Shown here: in pieces, positions 39,399 through 47,299 of the stretch
How positions within the stretch are numbered: the stretch's first letter is position 1
Layout of the letters: the number at the start of each line of letters is the position of its first letter
From: Stercoripulliclostridium_A sp045577735
Lineage (GTDB): Bacteria; Bacillota; Clostridia; Christensenellales; DTU072
Assembly (NCBI GenBank): GCA_045577735.1
Contig: JAZNIY010000006.1
Coordinates: forward strand, 1 to 53,681
Length of the DNA stretch: 53,681 bases
Reading direction: 5' to 3'
Program-made: the position numbers and the translations under genes
Notes under the pieces: model-generated
Seen by the model: the letters and a program-made list of their open reading frames with translations, nothing else
Database searches by the model: none
What the model was told of the DNA's origin: nothing

Positions 39399-40923
39399 GG
39401 CAATATTAATTTTATCAACTTTCATTTTGTTATTCGTTCGTTCGCTATATTGTTTGTATCGTTTGCAAGGTTACGATTATCACGCTGTTTTTAAGGCAAA
39501 ATCCTTGGTTTTTAACATTTTTATAGCCTTTTTATGCTCTTCGGTGGCTCTACCTATGGAGTACCTATGGGGAGTAGGATGTTGGGGCTATCTTGGTGTT
39601 GCGCTACTAATTTCTATTCTATTAATATTAGGATACCTAAAAAAGCGCACCAAATTCAAGTGGACGAAGCGTGCTACAAGGGTATCTTTGGCGTATTACG
39701 GCATTAGTCTTGCGCTAGTGATATGTTGTGGCATGTTGTTTAGTCAACCCTTTGATATTATTGCACTTATATTAGTAACGTTATTTAGCGAGATATTGCT
39801 TTTTGCTATAAATGGAGTTATAGCGCCCTTTGAAAGGGCTAAAAATTTGGGGTTTAGCTATAGGTCTACCGAAGTTTTACGCAAAAACAACCTCATTAAA
39901 ATTGTAATTACGGGTAGTTTTGGTAAAACGACTTGTAAAAACGTATTGACGGCACTTCTCAGTGAGAAATACAAAGTAATTGCAACGATTGGCAACTATA
40001 ATACACCTATTGGATTAGCTAAAAGTGTGCTTGATATTCCACCCGCTGGCTTTTCTGAAAGCGAAAAGCCCTTGATATTCATCGCTGAAGCGGGTGCTCG
40101 AAGAATGGGGGACGTTGACAGAATATGTCGTCTAGTCGTGCCAACTTACGGCATAATAACCGGGGTATGTGCCCAACATTTGGACACTTTTAGGAGTGTG
40201 GAAAGAGTAAAGAGGGCAAAGCAGGAGTTGGCAAACTTTATAGGTGAAAACGGCACGGTGATTTTTAACGGTGACAACCCACATACGTTGGAAATGAGCA
40301 AAGAATTTAAGGGTAAACCCATAGTCGTAGGCACTTCTAGTGGCAACGCGGTGGTGAGAAACCTACGAGTCAGTATCTTAGGCACTTTTTTCGAGCTTTG
40401 CGTAAATGGTGAGGTTATCCCACTAAAAACCTCACTTTTAGGCCGTCATAACGCAATAAATATTGCACTATGCGTAGCTTTGGCGTTGGAGCTTGGCGTT
40501 TCAAAAGAGAGCATTATTAACGCTGTTAGTGCTTTAAAGGCAACACCGCATCGCCTTGAGGTGATTAAAAGTGGTGGAATAACCATTTTGGACGATAGTT
40601 ACAATGCTAACCTTATTGGAGTAATGGAGGGGCTAAAAATTGTTGCTACCCACGTTGGTCGGCGTGTGGTATATGCTCAAGGTGTGGTGGAATGTGGCAT
40701 TAAAAAGGGTGAAATAAACCGAGCGATAGGGCGAGAAATAGGCAAAATTGCGGACGTTGTAATGCTGTCGGGTGAAAATACCAAACAGATGGAGAGAGGG
40801 CTTAGAGAGGGCGCGTTTTCGGGTAAAATATACAAATTTCCCACAATTATGCACGCTCAAGATGCCTTCAAGAATATATTAAAGCAAGGGGATATTTTGT
40901 ATATCCAAAACGATATTCCATAG
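39391..40923 (+). CDS. murF: MurF-like Mur ligase with N-terminal membrane domain
   Basis: A 510-aa protein. The first about 150 residues hold four or so TM helices in place of the usual MurF substrate domain. Then a Mur-ligase core: ATP loop ITGSFGKTTCKNVL (GSFGKTT where most have GSNGKTT), NYNTPIGLA, EAGARRMGD, GVCAQHLDTF, FNGDNPH and DDSYNAN. The last is typical of MurF, which adds D-Ala-D-Ala to the UDP-MurNAc-tripeptide. Encoded 8 bp before ddl, which makes its substrate. Membrane-linked MurF forms are known in clostridia. The exact activity is likely but not proven. Confidence 0.82.
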   Translation: MSKAILILSTFILLFVRSLYCLYRLQGYDYHAVFKAKSLVFNIFIAFLCSSVALPMEYLWGVGCWGYLGVALLISILLILGYLKKRTKFKWTKRATRVSLAYYGISLALVICCGMLFSQPFDIIALILVTLFSEILLFAINGVIAPFERAKNLGFSYRSTEVLRKNNLIKIVITGSFGKTTCKNVLTALLSEKYKVIATIGNYNTPIGLAKSVLDIPPAGFSESEKPLIFIAEAGARRMGDVDRICRLVVPTYGIITGVCAQHLDTFRSVERVKRAKQELANFIGENGTVIFNGDNPHTLEMSKEFKGKPIVVGTSSGNAVVRNLRVSILGTFFELCVNGEVIPLKTSLLGRHNAINIALCVALALELGVSKESIINAVSALKATPHRLEVIKSGGITILDDSYNANLIGVMEGLKIVATHVGRRVVYAQGVVECGIKKGEINRAIGREIGKIADVVMLSGENTKQMERGLREGAFSGKIYKFPTIMHAQDAFKNILKQGDILYIQNDIP

Positions 40924-40930
40924 GAGTGTT

Positions 40931-42013
40931 ATGAAGAAAATAATAGCAATATTTGGTGGCGACTCGGCTGAGCACGATATTTCCATAATCACGGCAGTTG
41001 AAGCGTTAAACGCTTGTCCGTACGGAGGGTATAAGGTATATCCCGTCTATATTAAAAATGGTGTATGGTATAGTAGCGAAAGTATGCTAGACCTAAAGAC
41101 TTTTATCGATTTTGAGCCGAAAAACCACAAAAAAGTGGCTCTTATAGGCAACAAAATGTATTATGAGAAGCGTGGAAAGTGGAAACATCTTGATGACGTA
41201 GACTGTGCTTTGTTACTAACCCACGGCGGGAGTGGCGAGAATGGAGAGTTACAAGGCTTATTAGAAGTGTCGGGCGTCCCCTATACCTCGACCGATACTT
41301 TAACTAGTGCGCTAGCTATGGACAAATATCTATTAAAATTAGCGTTAAAGGATATGAAAGTGAGCGTTGTAAAAGGGGTGAAGGTGGAAAGAGGGTGTGC
41401 GCCGTACGAAGCCGTGGAAAAGGCGCTGGATTACCCCGTTTTCGTAAAACCCAACGCACAAGGAAGCAGTATAGGCGTGGGTATTGCTCGCGATCGTGAG
41501 GAGCTTATGGAGGGACTGGAGGTCGCGTTTAGGTACGGACAAAGTGCACTTGTCGAAAGGTGTATTGAGGACTTTGTGGAGTACAACTGTGCCGTTATGA
41601 GAACGGGGGATACGGTTATGGTTTCCGAGGTGGAAAAACCGGTAAACGCAGGCGAATTTTTAAGTTTTGAGGATAAATATATGGATTTTAGCAAGACGGC
41701 TTGCCTATGTAAAAGGGAGTTTCCCGCAAAAATCAGTGAGGAGTTAAGGACAGAAATTCGCTCTATAAGTCAAAAAGTGTATGAAAAATTGCACCTAAAA
41801 GGGGTTGTTCGCTTTGATTTCATACATAAAAATCGCCTGTACCTCAACGAACTAAACACCATACCCGGCTCCCTTGCGCACTATCTATTCCCAAGCATAA
41901 ATTATACCGACTTTTTAAGTACCTTAATAGACGAAGCGATAGACGTTGGCACAAAAAAATACCCTACGTTTGAAAGCGGGGTACTAAGTGCGGGTGGTAG
42001 TGTTTTAAAATAA
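40931..42013 (+). CDS. ddl: D-alanine--D-alanine ligase
   Basis: A 360-aa ATP-grasp enzyme joining two D-alanines for peptidoglycan. Seen: IFGGDSAEHDISIITA, LLTHGGSGENGELQGLLE, YPVFVKPNAQGSSIGVGIA, VRFDFIHKNRLYLNELNTIPG and the C-terminal YTDFLSTLIDEAI. AGGAG precedes the ATG. It is the third gene of the hydrolase-murF-ddl operon. A terminator follows about 54 bp later. Depsipeptide (VanA-type) activity cannot be excluded by eye, but the context favours housekeeping. Confidence 0.9.
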   Translation: MKKIIAIFGGDSAEHDISIITAVEALNACPYGGYKVYPVYIKNGVWYSSESMLDLKTFIDFEPKNHKKVALIGNKMYYEKRGKWKHLDDVDCALLLTHGGSGENGELQGLLEVSGVPYTSTDTLTSALAMDKYLLKLALKDMKVSVVKGVKVERGCAPYEAVEKALDYPVFVKPNAQGSSIGVGIARDREELMEGLEVAFRYGQSALVERCIEDFVEYNCAVMRTGDTVMVSEVEKPVNAGEFLSFEDKYMDFSKTACLCKREFPAKISEELRTEIRSISQKVYEKLHLKGVVRFDFIHKNRLYLNELNTIPGSLAHYLFPSINYTDFLSTLIDEAIDVGTKKYPTFESGVLSAGGSVLK

Positions 42014-42066
42014 TTATATCATCGTTTTTTGTTGAAAAGCATATAGGTGTTTACTAATCAAATTGA

Positions 42067-42095
42067 AAAGAAGACGGAGCCGTCTTCTTTTTTGT
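42067..42095. terminator. Bidirectional terminator between ddl and rqcH
   Basis: AAAGAAGACGG-AG-CCGTCTTCTTT (42067-42090), followed by TTTG TTTT on the plus strand and preceded by an A-tract. Confidence 0.85.
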
Positions 42096-42096
42096 T

Positions 42097-43773
42097 TTAG
42101 TGGGTAGTCCAGTCTTTGGGCTTTACGACAATGGTCTTGTAGTTGACGTAATTTACCAGTCCGATCTTACCCAATTTTTTAACGTATTTTCGTTCGGTAT
42201 AATCTACTTCAACTTTAGTGCCGTCACGTGCTTCGGAGTAGTATGCAACAACCTCTGCAACGCGCTCTAGGACCCTAGGAGGGAGGGGCTTTCCTTTGTT
42301 CTTGATTATGCCGTGTGCGCCGTGGTAAGTCTTAACGTGAAGCCAAGTGTCGCTACTCTCGCCAATGGTAAAAGTGACCTCGTCGTTTTGCATATTGTTC
42401 TTGCCAACGTAAACTTTGTAGCCCTCCAATTCAAAGGAGAGTGGGGGAGTTTTCTTGGGCTTTTTGGGGTTCTTTTTGTGGTGCTCTTTTTCACTCACAC
42501 GAGGTGTTTTTTTAAGGGCGTCAAGCTCCAAATTTATCTCGGCATATTCTTGCTCGGTTGAGGAATTTTGTATTGCAACTTTAATGGTTTTAAGGTATTC
42601 TTCAAGCTCCAAAAGACGCTTTAATTCCTCTTTTGCGTAAGCCTCTGCGCCCTTTGCCTTGTTGTAGCGCTTAAAGTACCTTTCTACGTTCTTTTGGGGC
42701 GAAATCGTGGGTTCTAGGGCAATTTCTACCACCCCTGTATTATAAAAATCGTCACATTTTATAATACTCATACCACGTTCAACGCGGTACAAATTGCATT
42801 TTAGAATCTCTCCAAGCTGGAGGTACCTTTCCTTTTGTTCGCTGTTGCTAAGGGTAAGATTATTTTCGCGAATTCGGCGTTCGGTTTTGGTAACTAACGC
42901 CTTTAATTTTTGGTTCAATTTTAGAGTGTCGCGAGTCTTTTTCGTTTGCTCTCCCGTTTCCTTGTAAAAGGCGTCAATCGCACCCGACAAGGTGTCGGTT
43001 TTTTTGTACTCGCCTTTAGAGTTCCTAGAGAGGTAGGGGTATGCAAAAAAGCCCACGCATTTTCCGCTTTCATCGTACTGTGCAACGGGGCTAAAATCAG
43101 CGCTGGCATAAAGATTGTCAAAGCGCTCACATGCCTTTTCGACACCCTCTACTTTTGCTATTTCAATTAGCTCGAGTGCGCTTTCTTTGGAAAGACCGTT
43201 AACCTTGCTGTAAACCTCTTTGACGTCGCCGTTTTTTAGGGCTTCCCTAACTTTGTCAACTTCGTTTAGTAGGGCTTTGCTTCTCGCGGGGTAGGTGTAC
43301 TTTGTTCCGGGGAAAACCACTCTTGACTCAAGATTCATAACGCGTTTAACGGCATCGATTATCGTATAGTCATCCTTTAGCAAAATTATGTTGGAAGCTC
43401 CACCCATAATTTCTATTATCAACCTAAAGGTTGTCGCATCGTTAAGTTCGTTTCTTGCAACGATGGTAAACTCAAAAAGTCTGTCCTCGTTTAGGACTTT
43501 TACGCTTTCTATCGTACCACCTAGAACGTGTTTGCGCAAAAGCATGCAAAAATTGGGAGGAGTGGGGGTATTTGGAAAGCGTACTTGGGTAAAATGCACT
43601 CTGGGAGCATCGTTTCTTGCGCTAAAATATAGCGCGCGATTGGTTCCTCTTGCACGCACGACCAAAAGTACCTCGGTTTCCGAGGGCATACCTATTTTAT
43701 CAATTTTACCTTGGGTTAGCAGATCATTCATCTCGCTAGCAAGGGCTTTTAATGTAACTAAATCGTTTGGCAT
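42097..43773 (-). CDS. rqcH: Ribosome quality control protein RqcH (NFACT family)
   Basis: A 558-aa homologue of Rqc2/NEMF. In Bacillus it recruits tRNA-Ala to stalled 50S subunits and adds C-terminal alanine tails. Domains: NFACT-N (about 1-190, with VLLVVRARGTNRALYFSARN and IIEIMGGASNIILL), HhH-like segment and coiled coil (about 250-420), then NFACT-R (about 440-558) with SSDTWLHVKTYHGAHGIIKN. Alone on its strand, convergent with ddl. Usual length for the family is about 560-580. Confidence 0.93.
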   Translation of the reverse strand: MPNDLVTLKALASEMNDLLTQGKIDKIGMPSETEVLLVVRARGTNRALYFSARNDAPRVHFTQVRFPNTPTPPNFCMLLRKHVLGGTIESVKVLNEDRLFEFTIVARNELNDATTFRLIIEIMGGASNIILLKDDYTIIDAVKRVMNLESRVVFPGTKYTYPARSKALLNEVDKVREALKNGDVKEVYSKVNGLSKESALELIEIAKVEGVEKACERFDNLYASADFSPVAQYDESGKCVGFFAYPYLSRNSKGEYKKTDTLSGAIDAFYKETGEQTKKTRDTLKLNQKLKALVTKTERRIRENNLTLSNSEQKERYLQLGEILKCNLYRVERGMSIIKCDDFYNTGVVEIALEPTISPQKNVERYFKRYNKAKGAEAYAKEELKRLLELEEYLKTIKVAIQNSSTEQEYAEINLELDALKKTPRVSEKEHHKKNPKKPKKTPPLSFELEGYKVYVGKNNMQNDEVTFTIGESSDTWLHVKTYHGAHGIIKNKGKPLPPRVLERVAEVVAYYSEARDGTKVEVDYTERKYVKKLGKIGLVNYVNYKTIVVKPKDWTTH

Positions 43774-43835
43774 AGCCTAATTATACCCGTTTAATAGTGG
43801 GCTTGCAACCGATTTTCAAGAATTACTCAAAACAG

Positions 43836-43864
43836 TTGCATTTGCATTTTATATTTGTTATTAT
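43836..43864 (+). promoter_or_regulatory. Promoter of tig
   Basis: TTGCAT (43836-43841), 17-bp spacer, TATTAT (43859-43864), leaving a leader of about 50 nt before the ATG at 43923. Confidence 0.55.
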
Positions 43865-43922
43865 ATACGGGCGCACGAGTGGGCGCATTTTAACGCAAGA
43901 ATAATTCGGAGGTATATAAATT

Positions 43923-45239
43923 ATGGAGTATTCAATCCAAAAACTCGAAAAATCAACCGTAGAAATTTCCATTTCCATCGATAAGGCAGAATGGACTAAC
44001 TACATTCAAGAAGCATACAACAAGAACAAGTTCCGTTACACTCTTGAAGGCTTCAGAAAGGGCAAGGTTCCCTTCAACGTACTCGTTAAGAGATATGGCA
44101 TCGAAGTTTTCTTTGAAGATGCAATGGATATCGCAATGAGCAAGACCTATAGTGAAGTGCTACAAAAGGAAAAGTTGGATCCCGTATCCCGTCCCGAAGT
44201 TGACGTTAACGTAGTTGATGCCGACGGTCTAAAGTTTAGCGTAGGCGTATCACTATATCCTGAATTTGAAGTTGCTCAATATACCGGACTTACCTTCAAG
44301 AAGGTAGTTAAGAAGGTTAAGAAGGCAGACGTTGATGCAGAAATCGCACGTGAACAAGAGGGCAACGCACGTTTTGTTAACGTAAGTGACAGAGCAGTTC
44401 AAGACGGCGATATGATCACCCTTGATTACAGTGGCGCAGTTGACGGCGTTAAGTTTGAAGGTGGCACCGCAACCGATTACGCATTGACCATTGGTTCAAA
44501 ATCTTTCATTCCCGGCTTTGAAGATCAACTTATCGGCAAGGAAATCGGCGTAGAAAGCGACATTACCGTAACCTTCCCCACCGAGTATCATGCAACTGAC
44601 CTAGCAGGCAAAGAAGCAGTATTCACCTGCACCGTTAAGGAAATCAAGGTAAAAGAACTTCCCGCTCTTGACGATGAATTTGCAAAGGATTTGGGATTTG
44701 ACAAACTTGCTGACTACAAAGCAGACGTTAAGGCAAGACTTCAAAAGAAGGCTGACGACGAAGCTATGAACGAAGAAAACGAAGCAATTCTTACCGCTAT
44801 CGTAGATGCAACCAATATCGATATTCCCGATTGCATGGTAGAAGAAGAACTCGATCGTTTTGTTGGCAATATGAAGGCAAACATGGCACAATACGGCCTC
44901 AAGTTTGAAGATTACCTCACCTATGCTCAAACCACCGAAGAAGACATCCGTAAGGAAAGAAGAGAAGCTTCCATTAAGGAACTCAAGATCGGTATGGTTA
45001 TCGAAGCAATCGTAAAGAAGGAAAATCTTGTTCCCACCAAGGAAGATTTCGAAGCTGAAATCAAGAAGAATGCAGAAGCACAAGGAATGAGTGAAGAAGA
45101 ATTCGCAAAGAATGCTGACGAACGCACCTACAACTATATGATGACTCGTTTGATGGACGAAAAACTCATTGCATATCTACGCGCTAACAACACCTTGGAA
45201 GAAAAGAAGGCAACCAAGAAGACGGCTGATGCTGAATAA
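43923..45239 (+). CDS. tig: Trigger factor
   Basis: A 438-aa ribosome-bound chaperone and prolyl isomerase. The N-terminal ribosome-binding signature is FRKGKVPFNVLVKRYG (usual GFRxGKxP). The FKBP domain is at about 150-240 (GDMITLDYSGAVDGVKFEGG; FIPGFEDQLIGKEIGVE), and the C-terminal helical arms at about 245-420. TCGGAGG precedes the ATG. First of the tig-clpP-clpX-lon-engB run. Confidence 0.96.
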   Translation: MEYSIQKLEKSTVEISISIDKAEWTNYIQEAYNKNKFRYTLEGFRKGKVPFNVLVKRYGIEVFFEDAMDIAMSKTYSEVLQKEKLDPVSRPEVDVNVVDADGLKFSVGVSLYPEFEVAQYTGLTFKKVVKKVKKADVDAEIAREQEGNARFVNVSDRAVQDGDMITLDYSGAVDGVKFEGGTATDYALTIGSKSFIPGFEDQLIGKEIGVESDITVTFPTEYHATDLAGKEAVFTCTVKEIKVKELPALDDEFAKDLGFDKLADYKADVKARLQKKADDEAMNEENEAILTAIVDATNIDIPDCMVEEELDRFVGNMKANMAQYGLKFEDYLTYAQTTEEDIRKERREASIKELKIGMVIEAIVKKENLVPTKEDFEAEIKKNAEAQGMSEEEFAKNADERTYNYMMTRLMDEKLIAYLRANNTLEEKKATKKTADAE

Positions 45240-45252
45240 TTAAAATCACGCA

Positions 45253-45340
45253 GGGGTTAATTTTCATTTCTTTGTGATCTAACTAGTATTTTTCAAAAAG
45301 ACCTTTGGTAAAATTTGTGCCAAAGGTCTAAACTAACCCC
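45253..45340 (+). promoter_or_regulatory. Nested inverted repeats in the clpP leader
   Basis: GGGGTTA (45253-45259) can pair with TAACCCC (45334-45340). Inside is a perfect hairpin AGACCTTTGG (45299-45308) and CCAAAGGTCT (45320-45329) with an 11-nt loop. There is no T-run, so a simple terminator is unlikely; an operator or leader RNA structure controlling clpP is possible. Confidence 0.5.
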
Positions 45341-45370
45341 GTTTTGGGTACAATTAAAAAGGAGAAAACT

Positions 45371-45979
45371 ATGACTAACGAAATTAAAAACGTAATGATG
45401 CCTATCCCCACCGTTATTGAACAAAGCAATCGTGGTTCAACCGCATACGACCTATATTCCAGACTTTTGGAGGACAGAATCATCTTCCTTACCGGTGCAA
45501 TTGATGATGCAACTGCAAACCTGGTAGTTGGTCAACTTCTATATCTTGAAACCAAAGATCCCGACAAGGATATTTGTTTGTACATCAACTCACCCGGTGG
45601 TAGCGTAACTGCCGGTATGGCTATTTTTGATACCATGAATTATATTAAATGTGACGTATCTACCATTTGCGTAGGTATGGCAGCAAGCATGGGAGCATTC
45701 CTTCTTGCAGCCGGCACAAAGGGCAAGAGAATATGCCTACCCAACAGTGAAGTTATGATTCACCAACCTTTGGGTGGCGCACAAGGACAAGCAAGCGATA
45801 TTAAAATTGTTGCCGACCACATTTTAAAGACCAAGGCGAAGCTCAACAAATTCCTTGCTGAAGCAACCGGCAAGCCCGTTGAGGTTATTGAACGCGACAC
45901 CGATCGTGACAACTATATGTCTGCTGAAGAAGCAAAGGCATACGGCTTGGTTGATGAAGTTTTCTACACTAGAAAGTAG
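45371..45979 (+). CDS. clpP: ATP-dependent Clp protease proteolytic subunit
   Basis: A 202-aa serine protease that forms the tetradecameric chamber fed by ClpX (encoded next). Catalytic triad Ser106 in GMAASMGAF, His131 in VMIHQPLGG and Asp180 in DTDRDNYMSA. The oxyanion loop INSPGGSVTAG is intact. AAAAAGGAG precedes the ATG at 45371; an in-frame extension upstream lacks a ribosome site. Confidence 0.97.
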   Translation: MTNEIKNVMMPIPTVIEQSNRGSTAYDLYSRLLEDRIIFLTGAIDDATANLVVGQLLYLETKDPDKDICLYINSPGGSVTAGMAIFDTMNYIKCDVSTICVGMAASMGAFLLAAGTKGKRICLPNSEVMIHQPLGGAQGQASDIKIVADHILKTKAKLNKFLAEATGKPVEVIERDTDRDNYMSAEEAKAYGLVDEVFYTRK

Positions 45980-46001
45980 TTTTTTGACGTAAAGGTAGCA
46001 A

Positions 46002-47237
46002 ATGGAATTCATTAATGAAAATTTAAGATGCTCTTTCTGTGGACGTGGAGAAGATGAAGTAGACGTTTTGTATGCCGGACAAGATGGTGCTATGATATGC
46101 CGTGAATGTGCCGAAAAAATGACCTTACTCTTCAAAAAAGAGAAGGCAAAGCAACAAAACAACGAAATAAACCTAATTGCACCCAAGGAGATAAAGGCTC
46201 GCCTTGACGACTATATAGTAGGGCAAGACGAGGCAAAGAAGGTGCTTTCCGTTGCCGTATACAACCATTATAAGCGCATAATGGCCGTCGATAGTGGTAA
46301 ATATGCCGACGTCAAATTGGAAAAGAGCAACATTCTAATGCTAGGACCTACGGGAAGTGGCAAGACCTTGCTTGCAAGAACGCTTGCAAACATCCTTAAC
46401 GTACCCTTTGCGATTGCCGACGCAACCACCTTAACGGAGGCCGGTTACGTGGGCGAAGACGTAGAAAACATTCTTTTGAAGCTCATTCAAGCCTCTAACG
46501 GTGACGTAAAGAGGGCGGAAAAGGGCATAATCTACATTGATGAAATAGACAAAATTTGTCGCAAGAGTGAAAACGTATCCATCACGCGCGACGTATCCGG
46601 TGAAGGCGTACAACAAGCGCTCTTGAAGATACTTGAAAGCACGGTTGCGAGCGTACCTCCACAAGGGGGCAGAAAGCATCCTCAACAAGAAATGATCCAA
46701 ATTGACACCACCGATATTCTTTTCATTTGTGGTGGAGCATTCGTGGGACTAGAAAAGATTGTTGACAAGCGCAGTGATGCTTCCGGCATAGGCTTTAATG
46801 CTAATTTGAGGACGGGAAGCGAAGAATACTCCAAGGTTATGAGCGATCTTCGTCCCGATGATCTCATAAAATTTGGCCTAATCCCCGAGTTTGTAGGTAG
46901 AATTCCCGTTGTTGCAGTGCTCGATCCTCTTGATGAAAAGGCACTTATGAACATTTTAGAGGAGCCCAAGAATGCTTTGACGAAGCAATACAAGAAGCTA
47001 CTCGATATGGACGGAGTAGAGCTTGAATTTGAAGAAGAGGCGTTAAGGGCAATCGCGAACAAAGCAATCAAGCTAAAGACGGGCGCACGTGGTCTACGCA
47101 CCATAGTGGAAAACGCCATACTTGGCATAATGTACGAAGTACCCGGTGACAAGAGCATCACAAAGATAATAATCACACGCGATTGCATAGAAGGTGGTGG
47201 CGCGCCCCAAGTTGTGCGCACGGAAGAAGCAGTCTAA
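46002..47237 (+). CDS. clpX: ATP-dependent Clp protease ATP-binding subunit ClpX
   Basis: A 411-aa AAA+ unfoldase. The N-terminal zinc-binding domain has Cys10, Cys13 and a second CREC pair. AAA+ core: Walker A LGPTGSGKTLLARTLA, Walker B IIYIDEIDKI, GYVGEDVE pore loop, sensor segments, and the loop IGFNANLRTG containing the IGF motif that docks on ClpP. It follows clpP by 22 bp. Confidence 0.97.
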   Translation: MEFINENLRCSFCGRGEDEVDVLYAGQDGAMICRECAEKMTLLFKKEKAKQQNNEINLIAPKEIKARLDDYIVGQDEAKKVLSVAVYNHYKRIMAVDSGKYADVKLEKSNILMLGPTGSGKTLLARTLANILNVPFAIADATTLTEAGYVGEDVENILLKLIQASNGDVKRAEKGIIYIDEIDKICRKSENVSITRDVSGEGVQQALLKILESTVASVPPQGGRKHPQQEMIQIDTTDILFICGGAFVGLEKIVDKRSDASGIGFNANLRTGSEEYSKVMSDLRPDDLIKFGLIPEFVGRIPVVAVLDPLDEKALMNILEEPKNALTKQYKKLLDMDGVELEFEEEALRAIANKAIKLKTGARGLRTIVENAILGIMYEVPGDKSITKIIITRDCIEGGGAPQVVRTEEAV

Positions 47238-47255
47238 TACCAATATTTTACGTTG

Positions 47256-47282
47256 ATTTTATCACCCGTGCGGTGATAAAAT
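47256..47282 (+). promoter_or_regulatory. Perfect hairpin between clpX and lon
   Basis: ATTTTATCACC (47256-47266) and GGTGATAAAAT (47272-47282) around CGTGC, ending a few bases before the lon ribosome site (AGAGAG). It could be an operator, a weak terminator/attenuator or an mRNA-processing site. Confidence 0.55.
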
Positions 47283-47299
47283 TGTTTAGAGAGAAACAT

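Noticed and set aside
45240..45370. Riboswitch before clpP
   Set aside because: The nested hairpins do not match any riboswitch class I recognise, so it is listed only as a structured leader.
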